Assembly (NCBI GenBank): GCA_002470135.1
Contig: DKNC01000039.1
Coordinates: forward strand, 16,388 to 50,415
Length of the DNA stretch: 34,028 nucleotides
DNA from: Actinobacteria bacterium UBA7398
GTDB taxonomy: Bacteria > Actinomycetota > Actinomycetes > Nanopelagicales > Nanopelagicaceae
Direction of reading: 5' to 3'
Numbering within the stretch: the stretch's first letter is position 1; each line of letters begins with the position of its first letter. A model generated the notes under the pieces. That model saw only the letters and a list, made by a program, of their open reading frames with translations, had not been told where the DNA came from and ran no database searches. A program made the position numbers and the translations under genes. Shown here in pieces: positions 1 through 8,623 of the stretch.

Positions 1-864
1 GATGTAGTTTTACTTGAAAACATTCGTTACGAAGCCGCTGAAACAAGCAAGGATGAGAGTGAGCGTTTTGCGCTAGCTACGAAACTAGCGAGTTACGCCG
101 ATGCATATGTGGGGGATGGGTTCGGAGCAGTTCATAGAAAACACGCTTCCGTTTTTGAAACCGCAAAAATGTTGCCACGCGCTGCCGGTAAATTAATCTC
201 AGCTGAAGTTGAAGTATTGCAGAAATTAACAATGGACCCAGTTCGCCCATATGGAGTAATACTGGGCGGTGCAAAAGTTTCTGACAAAATTGGCGTGATT
301 TCGAACTTGCTAGAGAAAGTAGATGTTTTGGCAATTGGCGGGGGAATGCTCTTTACTTTTCTAGCAGCACAAGGAAAAGAGATTGGTAAATCACTTGTTG
401 AAGTGGAATCTATCCCTACTGTGAAAGGGTTATTAAATCGTGCCACCGAATTAGGTGTAGAAATTTTATTGCCAACCGATATTGTGGTCGCTCCAGCTTT
501 TGCAAATGAATTACCTACAGTTGTTTCCGCCGACGCAATTCCGGTAAATCAAATAGGTTTAGATATTGGTCCAGTTTCATCAAATAAATTCGCCGAAGCA
601 ATCAAAAAGTGTCATACCGTTTTTTGGAATGGCCCTATGGGGGTTTTCGAATTCTCCAATTTTGCAGCAGGTACTAAAGCGATTGCAGAAGCGCTCACAG
701 AAGTTGATGGTTTGGCTGTTGTAGGTGGGGGAGATTCCGCTGCAGCAGTGCGCGCCCTTGGGTTTACTGATTCACAATTCGGTTATATTTCAACCGGTGG
801 CGGCGCTTCTCTTGAATATCTCGAGGGTAAAGAATTGCCAGGTTTAACCGCGTTACAATCTTAA
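1..864 (+). CDS. pgk: Phosphoglycerate kinase, 5'-truncated by window edge
   Basis: Glycolytic enzyme that interconverts 1,3-bisphosphoglycerate + ADP and 3-phosphoglycerate + ATP in the cytosol. The frame is open from base 1, so the start lies upstream. About 287 codons are present of the roughly 395-400 usual for the family, which means about 110 N-terminal residues are missing. Visible family motifs are LLENIRYEAAETSKDE and DGFGAVHRKHASV near the start, NGPMGVFE, and the C-terminal nucleotide-binding GGGDSAAAV and STGGGASLEYLEGKELPG. tpiA follows after 30 nt, and the pgk-tpiA-secG order is the normal actinobacterial glycolytic operon. An ATG at 109 is internal to the conserved domain and is not the start. 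The identification is secure. Confidence 0.98.
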   Translation, partial: DVVLLENIRYEAAETSKDESERFALATKLASYADAYVGDGFGAVHRKHASVFETAKMLPRAAGKLISAEVEVLQKLTMDPVRPYGVILGGAKVSDKIGVISNLLEKVDVLAIGGGMLFTFLAAQGKEIGKSLVEVESIPTVKGLLNRATELGVEILLPTDIVVAPAFANELPTVVSADAIPVNQIGLDIGPVSSNKFAEAIKKCHTVFWNGPMGVFEFSNFAAGTKAIAEALTEVDGLAVVGGGDSAAAVRALGFTDSQFGYISTGGGASLEYLEGKELPGLTALQS

Positions 865-894
865 ATTTAAACGTAAAACTTAGAGGAGTGAAAA

Positions 895-1668
895 GTGCGT
901 AAGCCGTTAATTGCTGGTAACTGGAAAATGAATCTCAATCACCTCGAAGCGATCGCGGTGACCCAAAAATTAGCATATTCAATTAACGATAAAGATTATG
1001 ACGCGGTTGATATCACAATAATTCCACCATTTACCGATATTCGTTCAATTCAAACTTTGGTTGATGGTGATCGCTTAAAACTAACTTACGGCGCTCAAGA
1101 TCTTTCACCAGATTCATCCGGTGCTTTTACTGGAGATATCTCGGGTTCCATGCTCAAGAAATTGGGTTGTACCTATGTTTTGGTTGGCCACTCCGAACGG
1201 CGCGCAATTCATAATGAGGGCGATGATTTACTCAACAAGAAAGTGAAAGCTGCGCTTGCTAATGAATTAACGCCTATTTTCTGCATCGGCGAAGAATTGC
1301 CAATCCGCGAGGAGGGCTCTCATGTGCAGCATGTTTTAAATCAAATCCGAATCGGTTTACGTGGATTTCACAAACCAGACTTGAAGAAGATTGTTTTTGC
1401 ATATGAACCAGTCTGGGCAATTGGTACAGGGAAAACTGCCACCCCGGAAGATGCACAAGAAGTATGCAGCGCTATCCGTGAGGATCTTAAGAAATTTGGT
1501 AGCGATGAAATTGCCGAGAATGCAAAAATCCTTTACGGTGGTTCCGTTAAATCCGCAAATATCGTCGATATTATGAAACAACCTGACGTGGATGGCGTCT
1601 TGGTAGGCGGAGCGAGCCTCGATCCCGAAGAATTTGCCCGCATTTCGAAGTTTCATCGCGTCCTCTAG
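895..1668 (+). CDS. tpiA: Triose-phosphate isomerase
   Basis: Interconverts dihydroxyacetone phosphate and glyceraldehyde 3-phosphate. The product has 257 residues, normal for the family. Catalytic residues are recognisable: Lys11 in AGNWKMN, His99 in VGHSERR, and Glu171 in [11 protein letters not shown]. The phosphate-binding YGGSV and the C-terminal [14 protein letters not shown] are also present. The start is GTG, preceded by a good Shine-Dalgarno (GAGGAG about 6 nt upstream). It sits 30 nt behind pgk and is very probably co-transcribed with it. Nothing unusual is seen. Confidence 0.98.
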   Translation: MRKPLIAGNWKMNLNHLEAIAVTQKLAYSINDKDYDAVDITIIPPFTDIRSIQTLVDGDRLKLTYGAQDLSPDSSGAFTGDISGSMLKKLGCTYVLVGHSERRAIHNEGDDLLNKKVKAALANELTPIFCIGEELPIREEGSHVQHVLNQIRIGLRGFHKPDLKKIVFAYEPVWAIGTGKTATPEDAQEVCSAIREDLKKFGSDEIAENAKILYGGSVKSANIVDIMKQPDVDGVLVGGASLDPEEFARISKFHRVL

Positions 1669-1746
1669 CGCGGTATCCTTACGCCTTGGAAATGTCCGTT
1701 GCAGTTAAATGAAGTTTGTAATTTTAAACTTGTTAGGGGTTCTTAA

Positions 1747-1977
1747 GTGAAGTTAGCGCTATCGCTCCTTTTAATTATTACCAGCGTATTAATGATTCTT
1801 CTTGTACTTTTACATAAAGGTAAAGGTTCTGGACTCTCTGATTTATTTGGTGGCGGAATTTCTTCAACATATGGTGGATCATCTGTAGTTGAGCGCAATT
1901 TAGATCGGATCACAATTGTGGTTGGCGGTCTCTGGTTTGCAAGTGTTGTGGCACTAAGTTTGCTATTAAAGAATTAA
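1747..1977 (+). CDS. secG: Preprotein translocase subunit SecG
   Basis: Small accessory subunit of the SecYEG protein-export channel in the cytoplasmic membrane. The product has 76 residues with two hydrophobic segments (about residues 2-22 and 54-73). Between them lies the glycine-rich loop typical of SecG (HKGKGSGLSDLFGGG and GGSSVVERNLDRIT). The start is GTG, about 7 nt after an AGGGG Shine-Dalgarno. Its place between tpiA and rbpA is the usual actinobacterial arrangement. A 78-nt gap separates it from tpiA and contains a weak AT-rich hairpin. Confidence 0.96.
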   Translation: MKLALSLLLIITSVLMILLVLLHKGKGSGLSDLFGGGISSTYGGSSVVERNLDRITIVVGGLWFASVVALSLLLKN

Positions 1978-2004
1978 TTTTCTTAACAGTTAGAAAGGGA
2001 AATC

Positions 2005-2352
2005 ATGGCCGGTGGTAGCGCAATACGTGGATCTAGAGTTGGCGCGGGTCCAATGGGAGAAGCCGAACGTGGCGAGGCAATCGCACGTTTTCGAGTTTCT
2101 TATTGGTGCTTAAACGGACATGAAACTAAACCTTCGTTTGCTGAAGATGGCACTGTCGTTATTCCTGATCAATGGGATTGTCCGCGTTGCGGATTCCCGG
2201 CAGGTCGCGATAAGAGCAATCCGCCAAGTCCAGTAGTAAATACTCCATATAAAACTCATCTTGCATATGTAAAAGAACGTAGAACTGAAGCAGAAGCGCA
2301 GAAAATTCTAGAAGACGCGCTTCGCAATCTACGTGGTGATGACGAGGAATAA
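2005..2352 (+). CDS. rbpA: RNA polymerase-binding protein RbpA
   Basis: Actinobacteria-specific transcription factor that binds RNA polymerase and the principal sigma factor and stabilises open promoter complexes. The product has 115 residues. The N-terminal AIRGSRVGAGPMGEAERGE stretch is near-invariant in the family. The zinc-binding core is visible as Cys35, His39, Cys59 and Cys62. The C-terminal sigma-interaction region contains PYKTHLAYVKERR. The start is ATG with an AGAAAGGG Shine-Dalgarno, 27 nt after secG. The gene is a strong phylum marker for the window. Confidence 0.97.
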   Translation: MAGGSAIRGSRVGAGPMGEAERGEAIARFRVSYWCLNGHETKPSFAEDGTVVIPDQWDCPRCGFPAGRDKSNPPSPVVNTPYKTHLAYVKERRTEAEAQKILEDALRNLRGDDEE

Positions 2353-2354
2353 AG

Positions 2355-2365
2355 TAGGGTAGACT
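2355..2365 (+). promoter_or_regulatory. Candidate -10 element(s) for the helicase gene
   Basis: Two overlapping TANNNT hexamers, TAGGGT (2355-2360) and TAGACT (2360-2365), begin 2 nt after the rbpA stop codon. Either would start transcription near 2367-2372 and give an mRNA leader of about 110 nt for the helicase. No clear -35 is seen. The call rests on motif and position only. Confidence 0.35.
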
Positions 2366-2403
2366 TCACCTGCATCGCATTCGCGGTGTAGTTTTATTCA
2401 TAC

Positions 2404-2474
2404 GAGCGTCACATACGCTCTCTTGCGAGTCTTAGCTACCAATCTTTACGAGACGCGCTTGTTGTCTCGATTGG
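2404..2474 (+). promoter_or_regulatory. Structured 5' leader of the helicase mRNA
   Basis: Two hairpins can be drawn by hand. The first is GAGCGT(2404-2409)/ACGCTC(2415-2420) with a 5-nt loop. The second is larger: CCAAT(2439-2443) and CGAGAC(2449-2454) pair with GTCTCG(2464-2469) and ATTGG(2470-2474). This makes an 11-bp stem with a 5-nt bulge and a 9-nt loop. It ends only 7 nt before the ATG at 2482, in the place where a Shine-Dalgarno would be. No usable Shine-Dalgarno is seen elsewhere. The structure could limit or time translation; that role is inference. Confidence 0.45.
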
Positions 2475-2481
2475 TGTTTAC

Positions 2482-3888
2482 ATGTCATTTCTTAAATTGG
2501 GCGTTAGCGCTGCGCTCGTACGTACTCTTACTCAAAACGGTATAACGGAACCGTTCCCAATCCAATCTGCTTCGATACCTGATGCAATCTCTGGTCGCGA
2601 CATTTTAGGTCGAGGCCAAACTGGGTCCGGTAAAACTTTAGCTTTTGGGCTAGCACTACTAACTCGCCTTGCTGATCGCAAAGCCGCTCCGAATAAACCA
2701 TTAGCGTTAATTCTCTCGCCAACCCGCGAACTCGCTATGCAAATCACCGATGTAATCGGAGACTTAGCGCCAGTAGTTGGTTTGAACGCTCAAGTAGTAG
2801 CAGGTGGACTTTCGTATCACAAGCAACAACAAGCACTTCGTCGTGGCGTAGCAATCGTGGTTGCAACTCCAGGTCGTTTAATGGATTTGATGGAACGCAA
2901 AGATGTAATCCTCTCTGATGTTGAAATTACAGTTTTAGATGAAGCTGACCAAATGGCTGATATGGGTTTCTTGCCATCAGTTCGCGAAATTCTAAATAAA
3001 ACTAAAGCAGATGGTCAGCGAATGCTCTTCAGTGCAACGTTAGATCGTGACGTTGATTCCTTGGTTAGAAAATATCTAAAAGACCCAGCTACGCACTCAG
3101 TCCAAAATGAAACCGCATCGGTTACTAAAATGAGCCATCACGTATTAGTTCATGAAGCTAATCACAAAGATGAAATTACCTCACAAATCGCATCAAGGGA
3201 TGGTCGAACCATTTTCTTCGTTCGGACTAAGCGTGGTGCAGATAAGTTAACGGAGAAACTACTACGCGCTGGTGTAAAAGTCGGTGCGCTACATGGTGGC
3301 AAGACCCAAGCTGTACGGACTCGAACCCTGGAACATTTCAAAACCGGTAAAACTTTGGCGCTAGTAGCAACTGATGTTGCAGCTCGCGGTATTCACGTTG
3401 ATGATGTTTCTTTGGTGGTGCATGTTGATGCGCCGGCTGACCATAAAGATTATTTACACCGTGCGGGACGTACGGCACGCGCTGGCGAAAAAGGAACGGT
3501 AGTTTCACTTGTGACCATGTCGCAACGTGGCGAGTTGAAGCGAATTACTGAAAAAGCTGGGATTCGCCCAACCACAACTTCAATCTTGCCTGGTGATAGC
3601 GAACTAATAAAAATTACTGGCTCTCGTCAACCTAGCGGCGTACCGATCGCAACTACAGTTTCAAAAAGCGATTCAGTACAACCTAAATTTCCAAAACGCA
3701 ATCGCCCTTCGAAAGCGCGTCGAACATCAAACGCGCGGAATTCATCTGGCCGCAGCGAAACACCTCGATCTACTACGCCGCGGAGCGAAAGCTCTCGCAG
3801 CAATTCTGGACCAAAAAAATATGGCTCAGATCGTGGCGCAGCTGGAAAACCAAAGAGTCGCACCGGTGAACGTAGACGGGCTCGTTAA
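2482..3888 (+). CDS. DEAD-box ATP-dependent RNA helicase
   Basis: Unwinds short RNA duplexes, probably in ribosome assembly, mRNA decay or cold adaptation. The product has 468 residues. The Q motif (Phe3 and PFPIQ, Gln28) sits right at the N-terminus and supports the ATG at 2482. Further motifs are GQTGSGKT (45-52), PTRELA, TPGR, DEAD (153-156), SAT (from 184), a DVAARGIHVDDV block and HRAGRTAR (from 326). From about residue 385 to the end the protein is a low-complexity Ser/Arg/Lys tail, typical of an RNA-contacting extension. It is close to RhlE/DeaD-type helicases, but I cannot fix the subfamily. It lies where zwf-opcA-pgl are often found in relatives, and it converges on pgi with overlapping stop codons. 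Confidence 0.95.
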   Translation: MSFLKLGVSAALVRTLTQNGITEPFPIQSASIPDAISGRDILGRGQTGSGKTLAFGLALLTRLADRKAAPNKPLALILSPTRELAMQITDVIGDLAPVVGLNAQVVAGGLSYHKQQQALRRGVAIVVATPGRLMDLMERKDVILSDVEITVLDEADQMADMGFLPSVREILNKTKADGQRMLFSATLDRDVDSLVRKYLKDPATHSVQNETASVTKMSHHVLVHEANHKDEITSQIASRDGRTIFFVRTKRGADKLTEKLLRAGVKVGALHGGKTQAVRTRTLEHFKTGKTLALVATDVAARGIHVDDVSLVVHVDAPADHKDYLHRAGRTARAGEKGTVVSLVTMSQRGELKRITEKAGIRPTTTSILPGDSELIKITGSRQPSGVPIATTVSKSDSVQPKFPKRNRPSKARRTSNARNSSGRSETPRSTTPRSESSRSNSGPKKYGSDRGAAGKPKSRTGERRRAR

Positions 3889-5441
3889 AGCGATTTAATT
3901 ATTGCAAGTAATTGCGAAATCCCGTTCATTCGATCACGTAAGTGAATTCGAAGGAGCGGGAATTTTCGTTTTTGCAGCGCTTCGCCATCACCGAGCGCTT
4001 GCGCCATAATTAAAGTTTCAAATCCGTAACCCTGGTTTGGGATGGCGATATCTCTAGCGCAATTGCCAGTTACTTGTATGAATGAGCCAACTTGTGGGCC
4101 ACCTTTATGAAACTGCCCGGTTGAATGTAAAAATCTAGGTCCCCAACCAAAAGTAGTTGGCTTTTCAGATTTCGCTGCAATAAGTTCTCGAATTTCTGAA
4201 ATCTCATGATCCGAAACTCGATTTAAATAGGCCATGATGGCGATGTAACCAGCTCCACTAATTGCTTCCGTCAAGTATTGCGCAACCGAGTCAAACTTTT
4301 TATCGGAATAGATTGCAATCGAATCGATTACAAATGCAGGCGCAGGAGATTGCACTCTGCCATCGATCCATCTTGTTAGGAGCGCACCAGTTTGATTTTT
4401 AGCTTCAGTCACGTTTGGTTGGTTAAAAGGATCAACTTTTAACGCCACACAAAGCAGCGCCGTGACCCACTCCCAAAAAATGAATTGAGATCCAAGAGTG
4501 CCAGCAACCGATAGTGGACCATCGCCATTAAAAGTGATTACTGGATGCGAGCCGCCAATTGCAGAAGTAGGCGAACTTATAACTATTGGTAGTACGCCTT
4601 TCCCATTTTTTCCAGTTGATTCAGCGATAAGTTGTTCGATCCAATCGCTAATGCCTGGCACCGCGCTATCGCTATCTAGAAGTGCGGTGAAACCATAAGC
4701 GGGCTGGGCAAGCAGATAAGCCATCTGCAAAACAGGTGAATTACTCTCCAGAAATTTTTCCGCAGCTTCGAACGCATCATCTAATAGAACCGAGACATCA
4801 ACGCCGATCAGAGCAGCGGGAGCAAGACCGAATGCCGAGAGCGCACTAAATCTGCCACCAACATTTGGATCAGCATTAAGTACGCGAATTCCCGCAGCCC
4901 GTGCTGAAACATCAAGCGGGGATCCTGGGTCAGTAATTATTAGGATCTGCTCGGATGAGTCCAGGCCCGCCATTTCAAACTCACTTTTAAAAAGCTCGAG
5001 CTGTGCGGCAGTTTCTATAGTGGAACCAGATTTGGATCCAACTATTACCAAGGTTTTACTTAAATCAGTTTTCAGCGCCAATGAAATCTGTTCCGGGTCA
5101 GTAGTGTCGATTACGGTTAATTCTTTATGAAAAATTTTGCTAATTACTTCAGGAGCCAGAGACGAACCCCCCATGCCACAGAGCAATACTTTGGTTAATT
5201 TTTTCTCGCGAGCCCACGCGGTAAGCGCATCTAGTTGGGGGAGTAATTCCCGTGATGAAACCGGCAGCTCCAACCAATTCATCCGGATTTTGGCTTCCGC
5301 TGCAGCAGATTCACCCCAGAGATTTTCATCTTTTTTAGCCAATTTTTTAGCAGAATGCAATAACTCCAAATAGAGCTTAGAGTTTTGATCTACTTGTGAA
5401 AGCGCAGTACCTGAAATCGAGATACCGATTCCGTTGCTCAA
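3885..5441 (-). CDS. pgi: Glucose-6-phosphate isomerase
   Basis: Interconverts glucose 6-phosphate and fructose 6-phosphate. The product has 518 residues. Visible motifs are the SIS-domain MGGSSLAPEV, the sugar-phosphate-binding VGSKSGSTIET, and the PGI signature DPNVGGRFSALSAFG. The C-terminus continues through YLNRVSDHE and GPRFLHSTGQFHKGGPQVG. It resembles the PGI type also found as the C-terminal half of Tal-Pgi fusion proteins (recalled from family knowledge). The start is TTG, overlapping the tal stop as TTGA (5438-5441), and the first in-frame Met lies well inside the protein. It is the last gene of the ctaA-tkt-tal-pgi operon and probably depends on coupling to tal. Confidence 0.95.
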   Translation of the reverse strand: MSNGIGISISGTALSQVDQNSKLYLELLHSAKKLAKKDENLWGESAAAEAKIRMNWLELPVSSRELLPQLDALTAWAREKKLTKVLLCGMGGSSLAPEVISKIFHKELTVIDTTDPEQISLALKTDLSKTLVIVGSKSGSTIETAAQLELFKSEFEMAGLDSSEQILIITDPGSPLDVSARAAGIRVLNADPNVGGRFSALSAFGLAPAALIGVDVSVLLDDAFEAAEKFLESNSPVLQMAYLLAQPAYGFTALLDSDSAVPGISDWIEQLIAESTGKNGKGVLPIVISSPTSAIGGSHPVITFNGDGPLSVAGTLGSQFIFWEWVTALLCVALKVDPFNQPNVTEAKNQTGALLTRWIDGRVQSPAPAFVIDSIAIYSDKKFDSVAQYLTEAISGAGYIAIMAYLNRVSDHEISEIRELIAAKSEKPTTFGWGPRFLHSTGQFHKGGPQVGSFIQVTGNCARDIAIPNQGYGFETLIMAQALGDGEALQKRKFPLLRIHLRDRMNGISQLLAIIKSL

Positions 5442-6550
5442 TTGCTTGCTACTTTCGTGACGGTTTCGATTAATTCAATCCAAGGCGCTACAAATTTGTC
5501 AATTCCTTCTAGCTCCAATTTAATTCCGACATCTTGCAGCGAAACTCCAGTTGCCGCTAGCGCGGTTAAGTCTGCAATCGCGCTCTCTATATTCGGGGTG
5601 AGCGCATCACCGCGCGCAGCTCCATGTTCTTTTACAGCATTAAGTGTTCCTTGTGGCATCGTGTTGACTGTATCTGGTCCGGTAAGTTCGATTACATATC
5701 TCGTGTCGTCATAAGACTTATCTTTAACCCCAGTTGATGCCCAGAGTGGTCGCTGGATATGAGCGCCATTTTCAGCCAATATTTTCCAGCGAGCGGTAGT
5801 TTTTAAAGACTTAAATTCCTGATAGGCCAACCTGGCATTAGCAATCGCAGTTTTCCCGAGAAGTGCAGTAGCAGCTTCGGTGCCAAGGGCTTTTAGTTGA
5901 GCATCGACTTCGGAGTCAACCCTGCTTATGAAAAAAGAAGCCACGGAATGAATTTCAGTTATGGACTTGCCGTGAGAAAGACGTAGCTCGAGTCCCGCCA
6001 TAAATGCTTCCAATACCGCTTTATATCGGGCAACTGAAAAAATAATAGTTACATTTACGCTGATCCCATCGGCAATCAAGGCGGTAATTGCTGGCAAACC
6101 TTCGATGGTTGCGGGAACTTTGATCAATAAATTAGGACGGTTAACTATTTTCCAGAGAGCTCTACCTTGAATGATTGTATTTTCAGTATCGCGCGCCAAC
6201 CTTGGATCTACTTCAATACTTACTCGACCATCTATGCCATTGCTTTTTTCATGGATCTCAGTAAATAGATCGCAAGCATTTCGCACATCATCAGTTGTTA
6301 ATTTAGTGATGATTGATTCAACGTCTTCACCGGCTTTGGCTAGCGCCTTAATTTCATCGGAGTAGAGGTCAGATTTGCTGATTGCTTGCGAAAAAATAAT
6401 CGGATTAGTCGTAACTCCGGTTACATATTCGTTTTTAATCAAGAAACTTAATGAAATGCCGCTCGGGGCTTCGATTAACCGTTCTCGAGAAAGATCATCA
6501 AGCCAAATCGATGTGCCGGTCGCAACAACATCGCCTAATCGGGCTGACAT
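5438..6550 (-). CDS. tal: Transaldolase
   Basis: Transfers a dihydroxyacetone unit between sedoheptulose 7-phosphate and glyceraldehyde 3-phosphate in the non-oxidative pentose phosphate pathway. The product has 370 residues, the length of the actinobacterial Tal type. The Schiff-base lysine is Lys144 in NLLIKVPAT. The N-terminus has SIWLDDLSRERL and VTGVTTNPIIF, both typical. The ATG follows the tkt stop with no spacer (TAA then ATG), and the 3' end overlaps pgi by 4 nt, so the three genes form one transcript. Nothing is missing. Confidence 0.96.
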   Translation of the reverse strand: MSARLGDVVATGTSIWLDDLSRERLIEAPSGISLSFLIKNEYVTGVTTNPIIFSQAISKSDLYSDEIKALAKAGEDVESIITKLTTDDVRNACDLFTEIHEKSNGIDGRVSIEVDPRLARDTENTIIQGRALWKIVNRPNLLIKVPATIEGLPAITALIADGISVNVTIIFSVARYKAVLEAFMAGLELRLSHGKSITEIHSVASFFISRVDSEVDAQLKALGTEAATALLGKTAIANARLAYQEFKSLKTTARWKILAENGAHIQRPLWASTGVKDKSYDDTRYVIELTGPDTVNTMPQGTLNAVKEHGAARGDALTPNIESAIADLTALAATGVSLQDVGIKLELEGIDKFVAPWIELIETVTKVASN

Positions 6551-8623
6551 TTAACGATTCTTTACGCTCTTGAGCGCGCGGTGTGCAGCATCAACGACTG
6601 CAGCAGTAGTGAATCCAAATTCCTTAAAGAGAGTTCCAGCTGATGCGGATGCACCGAAGTGCTCGAGCGAAACGGCTTCACCACAATCGCCAATTAGTTC
6701 GCGCCAACCTAACGCAATTCCAGCCTCGATACTGACACGCGCGAGAACTTTTGGCGGCAATACTGAATCCCGATAACTCCGTGGTTGTTCGGCAAACCAT
6801 TCCAAGGAAGGTGCACTCACTACCCGGGTTGCGATTCCTTGTTGAGTTAGCGATTTTTGGCTATCAAGGGCAAGTGCAACTTCAGAGCCGGTTGCAATTA
6901 AAATTACATCTGGCGTATTGTCGCAATCACTTAAGATATAAGCGCCGTTACCAACTTTCGACGCCGGTGCCATCTTGGTGCGATCAAATACTGGGAGGTT
7001 TTGGCGAGATAACAAAATTCCAGTTGGTTTCTTGCGACGAATAATTTCTTTCCATGCAGATACAACTTCGTTGGCATCTGCTGGACGCACCACAGTTAGT
7101 CCAGGGATCGCGCGAAGTGAAGCGATATGTTCGACCGGCTGATGCGTAGGGCCGTCTTCGCCTAACCCAATTGAATCGTGGCTCCAAACATATGTAACTG
7201 GTAACTGCATCAGCGCTGAAAGCCGAACCGCACCGCGCATGTAATCACTGAATACTAAGAAGGTACCACCAAAAGTTTTCGTTAACCCATGAAGTGCGAT
7301 GCCATTCATGATTGCACCCATTGCGTGCTCACGAATTCCGTAATGAATATTTCGACCGTAGGGGTTTGCGTTCTTGAGCCCGCTAGTTAACGGCAAGAAA
7401 GATCCGCCGCCTTCAATAGTGGTGTTATTGCTCTCAGCAAGATCTGCGGAACCACCCCAAAATTCTGGGAACTTGCTTGCGAGCGCTTGGATAGTGTCGC
7501 CCGATGCCTTTCTGGTTGCAATTTCTTTTTCAATTGCAAAGGTTGGGAGCGCTTCTTCCCAATTTGCGGGCAATTCTTTAAGTTGTAGCCGTTGTAATAG
7601 GTTTGCGCGTTCTTGATTATTTTTTCGCCAGAGATCAAAATCTTTCTGCCATTGCACTTTTAGGGCAGCACCGCGAGTTTTAACAGCTCGGACATGGTTT
7701 TCAACTTCGCTTGGGAAGTAGAAGTGAACTTCCGGGTCTAAACCTAAAACTTTTTTAGTGGCAGTAACTTCTTCTGCTCCCAACGCGGAGCCATGGCTCT
7801 TAGCAGTATTTTGCAATGCCGGAGCGGGCCATGCAATTACCGTTTGCAATCTAATCAAAGTCGGTTTTTCTAATTCGGAAACTGCAACATCCATTGCTTT
7901 TTCTAACGCATCTCGATCAACATCGCCATCGCCCATTGCCGCTACTTCAATCACGTTCCAGCCGTAAGATTTGTAGCGCATCGAAACATCTTCATTGAAA
8001 GCTAAGTGAGTGTCGCCCTCAATCGAAATTCGATTGTCATCATAAATTACTTTAAGGTTTCCAAGTTTTTGTACCCCCGCAAGTGAGGAAGCTTCGGCGC
8101 TAACACCTTCTTGGAGATCTCCATCGGAACAAATAACCCAAATATTGTGATCAAAGGGGCTCACTCCGGCGTTCTCTGGATCAAACAAACCGCGTTCATA
8201 TCGAGCGGCCATCGCCATACCAACACCATTTGCAACCCCTTGACCTAGCGGTCCGGTAGTTGTTTCGACTCCGGCGGTATGTCCATATTCAGGATGGCCA
8301 GGTGTTAACGAACCCCAAGTGCGGAAATTTTTCAGATCATTAAGTTCTACACCGTAACCGCTGAATAACAATTGAATATAAAGGGTTAACGATGAATGGC
8401 CACAAGAGAGAATAAATCGATCGCGACCTAACCAATTTGGATCACTGGGATCATGCTTTAAAAACCTTTGAAAAAGAGTATAGGCAACGGGGGCGAGCGT
8501 CATCGCGGTACCAGGATGACCATTCCCAACCTTTTGTACTGCGTCCATAGCTAGCGCCCTAGCTACTTTGACCGCTTGATCATCGGCGTTACTCCATGGA
8601 ACTTTATTTAATGGCATAGTCAT
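6551..8623 (-). CDS. tkt: Transketolase
   Basis: Thiamine-diphosphate enzyme moving two-carbon units between sugar phosphates. With the chosen start it has 690 residues, normal for the family. Motifs are NGHPGTAMTLAP (His36), the ThDP/metal signature SDGDLQEGVSAEA followed by DDN, and GGSADLAESN. The central region adds REHAMGAIMNG and HDSIGLGEDGPTHQP. An upstream ATG at 8671 would add 16 residues lying wholly within ctaA. I prefer 8623 because it forms an ATGA overlap with the ctaA stop, has GGAAGGG about 10 nt upstream, and matches the N-terminus of relatives. It is second in the ctaA-tkt-tal-pgi operon. Confidence 0.96.
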   Translation of the reverse strand: MTMPLNKVPWSNADDQAVKVARALAMDAVQKVGNGHPGTAMTLAPVAYTLFQRFLKHDPSDPNWLGRDRFILSCGHSSLTLYIQLLFSGYGVELNDLKNFRTWGSLTPGHPEYGHTAGVETTTGPLGQGVANGVGMAMAARYERGLFDPENAGVSPFDHNIWVICSDGDLQEGVSAEASSLAGVQKLGNLKVIYDDNRISIEGDTHLAFNEDVSMRYKSYGWNVIEVAAMGDGDVDRDALEKAMDVAVSELEKPTLIRLQTVIAWPAPALQNTAKSHGSALGAEEVTATKKVLGLDPEVHFYFPSEVENHVRAVKTRGAALKVQWQKDFDLWRKNNQERANLLQRLQLKELPANWEEALPTFAIEKEIATRKASGDTIQALASKFPEFWGGSADLAESNNTTIEGGGSFLPLTSGLKNANPYGRNIHYGIREHAMGAIMNGIALHGLTKTFGGTFLVFSDYMRGAVRLSALMQLPVTYVWSHDSIGLGEDGPTHQPVEHIASLRAIPGLTVVRPADANEVVSAWKEIIRRKKPTGILLSRQNLPVFDRTKMAPASKVGNGAYILSDCDNTPDVILIATGSEVALALDSQKSLTQQGIATRVVSAPSLEWFAEQPRSYRDSVLPPKVLARVSIEAGIALGWRELIGDCGEAVSLEHFGASASAGTLFKEFGFTTAAVVDAAHRALKSVKNR

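Noticed and set aside
1669..1746. Terminator between tpiA and secG
   Set aside because: AAGTTT/AAACTT (1712-1731) is a weak AT stem with no T-run after it, and the genes are a conserved operon.
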